A program made the translations under genes and the position numbers. Of a DNA stretch of 64,000 nt, positions 58,084 through 64,000 are shown piece after piece; position 1 is the stretch's first letter, and each line of letters begins with the position of its first letter. The notes below the pieces were generated by a model. That model worked only from the letters and a program-made list of their open reading frames with translations, was not told the origin of the DNA and searched no databases. Origin of the DNA: Dastarcus helophoroides (Eukaryota > Arthropoda > Insecta > Coleoptera > Bothrideridae); the NCBI GenBank assembly GCA_028583605.1, contig CM053327.1:12759629-12823628 (forward strand). The letters are read 5' to 3'.

Positions 58084-58389
58084 TTAGGGAATACACCTTT
58101 GTTGAGAGAGTGTGAACAACATGCTTAGGACAGGAGTCAACTCTGAAGCACACTTCTTGAGAACAATAGCGGGGATATCATCAAGGCCAGAAGCTTTCGA
58201 AGTACCGAGCTCAAGGAGAATTTCCCTGATTGTGCGTTGTCTGAAAACAACTTCAGGCATCGAAGTGCCAACCTTGGGAAAAATAGGAGGTTTTGCGTTG
58301 CGAGAATCAACGTTGAAACTTTCAGCATAAAAAAATAAGGAGGTATGCGTTTCAATATTCAAAAACATTTTTTTTTCTATATGGGACAC
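58084..58389 (-). pseudogene. LINE family D N-terminal polymerase flank
   Basis: TIREILLELGTSKASGLDDI then PAIVLKKCASELTPVL is the conserved stretch preceding the reverse transcriptase in this group. It ends at a frameshift about 20 bases before the next open piece. Confidence 0.8.
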
Positions 58390-58390
58390 C

Positions 58391-58953
58391 GCAAGGTGTA
58401 TAATGTACCATTACGAAACCTTTTTTAGCGCCGGCGTGTACAAATTTTAATTTTTAAAAATTGATTTTTGTATTTAGCGGCTCGGAGGAGGGGTCAAACA
58501 TTAAAATAAAAATTACTTCAAATCATTTAACAACTTTTGGCACTACGGGCCATCTAAAATTAAATCATCTATTTATCCTATTGTTTAGATCAATTCAGAA
58601 GCATTTAGAAATGAACCAGGCTAATTCAGAGGTGCCTTAAACCGTTCAAAGTCGAGCAGTTTTTGAAAAATTTAAATCATCAGGTTGATCTTATATCTTT
58701 TTTAAACTTTTTTGATTTATAATAGCTTTACTTGTTCAGAAAGGGGGACTATGAAACGAACAGTTTATTTTTTAAAACAGTTTATGCTTTAGAAGAACGT
58801 GTCATCAATTCAATTTCATTATTCTGGAATAAACACAATCTCAAGCTCTTAAAATCAGTTGAATTGATTCAGAAGCTATCTTTGTGAAGTAGTTTATCTT
58901 ATCTTATTGTTAGTAATGATAGTTTTAGCAGCAAACTATAATTCAGAAATATA
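58391..58953. repeat. Decayed ~45-bp tandem repeat, left part
   Basis: Variants of GATCAATTCAGAAGC and TTTTAAACTGTTCA recur from about 58580 to 58950. The same motif continues at 60350-60960 beyond the TIR element, so the element probably split one array. Confidence 0.5.
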
Positions 58954-60326
58954 CAGGGTGGACTATAAGTAATGGTACATAAAGCAAGAGTGGATTTTTC
59001 GTATAAAACTAACGTGATTAAGCTACATTTACCTTTTACAAAAAGTTGATATTAACAGAGATAAAGGGTGTCAAGGTTGAAAAAAAATTGCGATTTTTTT
59101 GCATAACTGATAAACACATTTCACTACAGACAAGAAATTTGGCATAGGGCGTTTCTTTGGTCAAGAAATACTAATTTGCTAACAGATTGTCAATAACTCA
59201 TATGGGGCGCCACCTACGCCATCTTTTATTATTCTAAAGCATCATAACTTTTTTGTGCCTTCATGTACATTTATTTTAAATAAATATTTTTATTTACCTA
59301 CATTTCTTACGTAAAAAAGGTGTACTTTCTAAATGTTGATACAAGCAATCGTTTTCAACATATTTGCCTTCAAAATTTGCCGTACGTTTATTTTCAGTTA
59401 TGTAAATGTGAATTTTTCGCGGTAGGTTTCAAAATAAAAGTAATAAAACTGACTCTAAAATAGTTTATACAAATATTACTCTACTGACATTATTATAACG
59501 CATTTTTTAAATTTCTAAAGCAAATTTAAATAAAATACCAAAACAAAATTTATTTTCAAAAATAAGTATGTGGGAAATGACCTTTTTCATGTAAAGATAT
59601 TGTAAACAATTAACAATCTAACTGTCTTTTATTGAAATTAGTCTCCAACTATCTGCTTTGACCACCCAGACTATTAAAATTTTCTTGTGCTGACTCAGAG
59701 ATCATATCTCACATATCTATATTAGAAAATAAATTACGTCTTTATTTTTTGGAATTTCTTTATTAAGATTTTTAAAATTTGGGTAATAATATTCTCAGCA
59801 AAGTAATATTTGACATAAATTAGTTTTAAAGTTGCTTTATTATTACTTTTTTTTCAAAACCTACTTCGAAAATTTAATATCTTAGTAATTTAAAACCAAG
59901 GCACGTCAAGCTTTAAAGGCAAATATCTTGGAAACGGTTGCTCGTATCAACTTTCACAAAGTACACTTTTTTTAAGTAAAAAATATGGGAAAATATAATA
60001 ACGCATTTAAAATTATTATACGAGGGTGACAAAAAAGTTGTGATGATTTAGAAGTACGCAAGATAACGCAGGTAGCGTCCTCTATCAGCTATTGATAATA
60101 TGTTAGCAAATTAGAGTTTGTCGACTTAAGAAATCCCCTTGTGCCAAATTTCGTGCGTATATTACAATTCATTCCATAATTGTACGAGAAAATAGAAAAT
60201 TTTTTTCAACTTTGACACCCTGTATCTCTGTTAATATCAACGTTTGGTATAAGGTAGCTAAATCATATTATTTTTATTCGAAAAATTCACCATTGCTCTG
60301 TGTACCATTACTTATGGTCCACCATG
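58954..60326. mobile_element. TIR element with ~300-bp inverted ends and TA target duplication
   Basis: The left end CAGGGTGGACTATAAGTAAT and the right end in reverse, CATGGTGGACCATAAGTAAT, match, and similarity continues over about 300 bases (shared TTGATATTAACAGAGATA, GGGTGTCAA, GAAATTTGGCA). TA flanks both ends (58952-58953 and 60327-60328). No transposase frame remains, so it is non-autonomous, Tc1/mariner-like. Confidence 0.78.
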
Positions 60327-60349
60327 TATATCTTGGTCATTTAACCTGT

Positions 60350-60960
60350 AGTCTCTTATTGTTTAATATTTATGTCACTTCAAAAGCATGATAAAATTTT
60401 CCAGATAAATCTCCAAACGTTTTTGAACTTTAATAAGTCAATTCAAAACCATTCTGAAATTTTGCAGCTAACGTTAAAAGCGATTATAAGGGTTTTGAAA
60501 TTATTCTTGTCGAATTAGAAGCCTTCTAAAATCCTGTAGTTCAAATTAAACGAATTTTAAAAATTGTTCTGTTAAATTTATAAGCACTTTCAAATTGACT
60601 AAAATAATTCAAAAACGTTTTAAATGATCTAGATAAGCACAAGACAGGTTTTTAACTGTCCAAATTATTTAATTCAAAGACATTTTAAAACTGCCCGGTG
60701 TGACTCAGAAGCGATTTTAAACTGTCCAGATTCATTCAAATATATATTATTTTAAATTGATTTATAAATACTGAATCGTAAAAATTCGGAAGCTATTTTA
60801 AACTGTTCAGATTTGTTTACATACATTTTAAAATAGTTTATAAAAAGTTTTAGAATGTATCTGAATGGATCTGCACAGTCTAAACTCCTTATAACTTGAT
60901 TTCGATCGTTTTAAAATGTATACTATATGCATTATTTTTGGTTGTTTGAAAAAGCTTTTA
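60350..60960. repeat. Decayed ~45-bp tandem repeat, right part
   Basis: CATTTTAAAACTGCCCGGTG, GCGATTTTAAACTGTCCAGA and similar units recur with GACTCAGAAGC-type links. Confidence 0.55.
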
Positions 60961-61269
60961 GCTTAATTTGGACAGTTTTAACGTGCGTATCAATATTTTG
61001 TTTAATTGCTTCTGAACTGACTTGCACCAGGATATAATCTAAGACTGGTAATGCAACCCGCTATATCTTACTGTTGAATGAAGTGGCACTAAAACCGGAG
61101 ACGATTGAAAAGAGAACACCATAAGAAAGACAATCAGTAAGAGAACCGTCATGAGTAGATTCCGCAGTGTTTTCTTTTGCAAATGCTAACCAATTTTAAC
61201 ATTGGAAATGTTTATGTTGAGATATGGGGTGTAGTTTCGGGTTTTCGTTCACGCTTGAAGAACAAGGTG

Positions 61270-61422
61270 TCGGTCGGTCGGACATACTCGGATCGCCAGT
61301 CGAGCGCTCTCGGCGTCGAGAGGCCGGCATAAAAACTATGAGCGAATGTTAAGTTTACAGTTCACCGCAGTGCACTATATTCGTTTAATCCAGTGACGTT
61401 TCATTGGATAAGGCTATCAGCT
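61270..61422 (+). promoter_or_regulatory. GC-rich, promoter-like stretch before a broken small ORF
   Basis: An island rich in CG (GGTCGGTCGGACATACTCGG, GAGCGCTCTCGGCGTCGAGA) is followed by CATAAAAAC (TATA-like, about 61330) and a CAGTTCACC-type start region. It stands out from the AT-rich flanks. Confidence 0.35.
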
Positions 61423-61653
61423 ATGGATATTAAGAGTATGAAAAATAGCGAAAAGTGTAAGACATATTGAGAGCGTAAAAAACGTTTACGAGAGATTGAA
61501 AATAGAGAATCTAGTGAGTTAAGTACGAAAACACCACCAACAAAAACTGAACACAGTAGGCGGTATCGTGAGCATGTAAAGATGCGCAAACTTAAAGGTT
61601 CTGAAGTTTACACGGGTTACCCAAGTCAGCGGCCCTTAAGTGAGGGGTTATAA
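61423..61653 (+). pseudogene. Small basic ORF with one in-frame TGA, transposon-derived?
   Basis: ATG at 61423, TGA at 61468-61470 (codon 16), then the same frame stays open to TAA at 61651-61653. It reads ERKKRLREIENRESS and then SRRYREHVKMRKLKG. Repeated basic (E/Q)RRxREx motifs resemble the N-terminal ends of some insect transposon proteins (Helitron or Ginger-like), but I cannot name it. The codon-16 stop and lack of downstream coding suggest a dead copy. Confidence 0.4.
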
Positions 61654-62000
61654 TTCCATTATTATGCTGTAAACTCTTACCCTAAATCCAATTCACGTAC
61701 TGTCTTGAAGTACTCAGTAAACGAATGTGGTAAAATATCTGCACTTATAATTTTTAGGGCTCAATAAATGTAAATTACTTTTACAATAAAGTTGACAAAT
61801 TTTTGCTTGTAGATTAAATATATTTTAATATTCCATTGTTTTCGCTTTGTATTAAAATATTTCTTTCAAGAGCCATGAGCATAGATGCCTTAATATTATT
61901 ATTTCGTAGTCTATTTGGTTATACGAGTATATTTCAATTTAAAAAATAATCTTTTAGAAGAAACTTGGCTAATGGAAACTGTAAATTTAGAAAAGATAAA
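61654..62000. other. AT-rich spacer
   Basis: Nothing recognised here. Confidence 0.35.
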
Positions 62001-63170
62001 CATTGCAGAAATAACCTTAAAAATAGAAAAAAGTCGAAAGAAAAATATTTGAATATTCAAGTTTTCGCTCGAAATCTCAAGTCGAATACTTCGATATTAA
62101 GGTCGAAAATAAAAAAAAATAGCTAAATAAGGCCAAAATTTTGAATTAAGAAAAGTTGCGAGAAAAATAGTAAAAAAAATAGACAATTTTAGGAAAATAT
62201 TCCAGGATTTCAAAAAATTCATAATGTTCTAAAATTTCAAAACATATGTCAACATTTTGACGTTGAAGATAAAATTTTGCAACTAAATCAAAATTATTGG
62301 AAAAAAATTAAAATATTTCATTTAAAGTCAAGATTTTAAATAAATGGCTTGTGTTCTTAAGAAAAGAGTTTAGATTAAATTTAAAACCTTAAAAATAAAA
62401 AACCAAAGCTTTAAAACTGGTTGAAACCTTTATTGGTGTTGGAAATAAGAGTAGAAAAAATTTTGGGATTTGAAAATTTGAAGAAACTCATCACCCATGA
62501 TTTAATAAAAAATGGGTTCTTAAATTTCGAAAAAAAAGTTGACGTTTCAAAATTTCGATAAAAAATCTTGAGTTTTCGATTTTATATATTTGTAATTTAA
62601 AGAATTTTTTAGGCTAAGGTCAAAATTTCGAAAATAAGTCAAAATCTTTAGAAATATTTAGAATTTATTATTTAACATAAAAATTTTAAACAAAACATAA
62701 ATATTTATTGACAGTTCAATTAAAATAAATGACATTTTAAAAGGTTGAGGAATTTTGTGAAAAAGTCATAATTTCAAGAAAATACGGTATATTTATTTTT
62801 TTAATGCAGCAACTTGGGTTAGACTCGCAAGACTGATGTTCAAATTTTGAATCCGTTTGAAATCCGAAGTTTTAAGAAAAAACACAAAAATTGCAAGTTT
62901 GATGTAAAAATTTAAAAAAGTCGAAATTGTGGAAAAAATTTGTTAAATTTCGGAAAAGTCCAAAATTTGTGTTTATAATTATTTTGAAAGCATAAACGCA
63001 TAATTTTGTAAAGAAGAGTAAAAATTTGGAGAGAGTACTCCAAATCTATTTTTGACAAATTTTCGACATTTTGAGTTTCGTTCAAATGAAAAAGTCTATA
63101 AGTTGACAATGAAAATTTTTTAGGAACGTAAATCCCAAAGAAATTATCAGTGATTGACAACTGCAAGGTT
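62000..63170. repeat. Decayed A-rich short-period repeat tract
   Basis: Variants of CAAAATTTCGAAAAAAAGTC recur at irregular 30-50-base spacing, A-rich on the plus strand. This is the reverse complement in character of the tract at 34.7-36.1 kb. Confidence 0.55.
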
Positions 63171-64000
63171 TTAATACATTTGAATTGCTATCATAACAAA
63201 CCTTCTGATGGAAAATTCTCATTTTTTGGATGTAGAATGGAAATTGTTACTGCTCTAGACTGTTTTATAAATTTGTTTATCTTAGTAATTCAAATCATCG
63301 TAAAAACGTGAAAGAAAATAGATTTCTGGAGGATTTTCTTTAGATTAGAAAATTTTAACCTCGCTGGATAAATAAGACGTCAAAATTACCCTTGAGGGAT
63401 CAACCAAAATAATCAATAAGTAATCGAGTGCCGGGTTCGCTACGTTCTCTTCTAAAAAAAAAGTAGAGCACATTTGATACATTTGAACATCCGATAAAAC
63501 TGTAACTGACATAAATTGAAATGTATTATTATTAAACGGCGCGAGTATAATTAAATACCATATATGTTGCTAATTTAAAGCCCTTATCGCTTCCCATTTT
63601 CGTTTTTAGATTCATCTAAGTGTTCAGTTCATTACGACAAGCGTATTTTTGATATTAAGAAATTTCATTATCTTTGCGATTCTGTGGAGGGAGATTCAAG
63701 TGACGTTATTGAATCATTGTCAGCATCAGCTAATTATTATTATTAATTAATTATGCAAGATCGCTTTAAAATAAAAGAACAGGTCCAACTGTCCTAAATA
63801 TTTTTTAATTCACAAAAACCACACAACCCGGTCTAAGACAACTAATTAACTGTATTAAAGGTTTTAGAGCTTTCGGCAAAAAAAGGGAATTAATTTTATT
63901 TATTCCCATAATAGCCGAAAAATTAAACGATCATGCAAAGCGAAAATGGCAATCAGTACAACCAGTACAGCTCTAGTTTTAATTAGAAATAGGTGCAGTA
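63171..64000. other. AT-rich spacer at the window end
   Basis: No gene or repeat that I can support. Confidence 0.35.

Larger units (their letters stand above)
56691..58390 (-). mobile_element. LINE family D (Jockey/CR1/R1-like), copy 4, longest
   Basis: Minus strand, 5'-truncated at about 58390 and ending at about 56691. Pieces in order: pre-polymerase helix region (58389-58084; SKASGLDDIPAIVLKKC), polymerase (58064-57591; NNYRPISLLPVISKVMEK and ALDMSKAFD), YADD box (57552-57541), post-polymerase region (57276-56962) and tail. Frameshifts near 58070, 57650 and 57540 kill it. The 3' end (ATGCCTTCAAAGCACTGCGA on the plus strand) equals that of copy 1. Confidence 0.9.

Noticed and set aside
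61468..61470. Selenocysteine recoding of the TGA in the small basic ORF
   Set aside because: No plausible SECIS hairpin was seen downstream, and the codon context does not suggest a selenoprotein. Simple decay is more likely.

Overview
The window is AT-rich nuclear DNA from an insect, most likely a beetle. The evidence is spliced genes with GT-AG introns, some only about 50 bp long; a BEL/Pao LTR retrotransposon; several LINE and MITE families; and a pair of insect-type cathepsin L proteases. The order is inferred from the overall look, since no single feature proves it. I see no CRISPR array, operon, rRNA or confident tRNA gene.

Layout. Bases 1-5732 hold a minus-strand BEL/Pao element cut by the window edge and broken by stops and frameshifts. 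At 6574-6774 is the last exon of an unrecognised plus-strand gene. From about 11.5 kb to 40.03 kb runs one plus-strand gene. Its six coding exons (25644-25766, 31870-31927, 33661-33732, 33794-33948, 38202-38406, 39457-39620) join in phase into a 258-residue glutamate-rich protein 2 (ERICH2)-like protein. A GC-richer exon at about 11.5-11.86 kb is its probable 5' UTR. Its introns are crowded with a decayed LINE carrying a nested, almost perfect 568-bp palindrome, several MITEs, fragments of a second LINE family, and a 2.6-kb field of decayed ~35-bp tandem repeats.

From 45.2 to 51.0 kb lie two convergent cathepsin L paralogues with identical exon structure. The minus-strand copy (330 aa) keeps the complete catalytic set. 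The plus-strand copy (321 aa) has Gly in place of the catalytic Cys, with an otherwise intact reading frame, propeptide and His/Asn, so it reads as a cathepsin pseudoenzyme. Its second intron contains a ~0.5-kb tandem duplication that copied the real 3' splice site and made a decoy acceptor.

The remaining 51-64 kb is mobile DNA and spacer. It holds a TIR element with arms of more than 600 bp, a possible Penelope-type repeat, a solo LTR with a perfect 4-bp target duplication nested in an ACTTGC-rich inverted repeat, a LINE copy, a second long-TIR element sitting in a decayed tandem repeat, and AT-rich repeat fields. Exon joins come from splice sites, reading phase and family resemblance; no transcript data were available.
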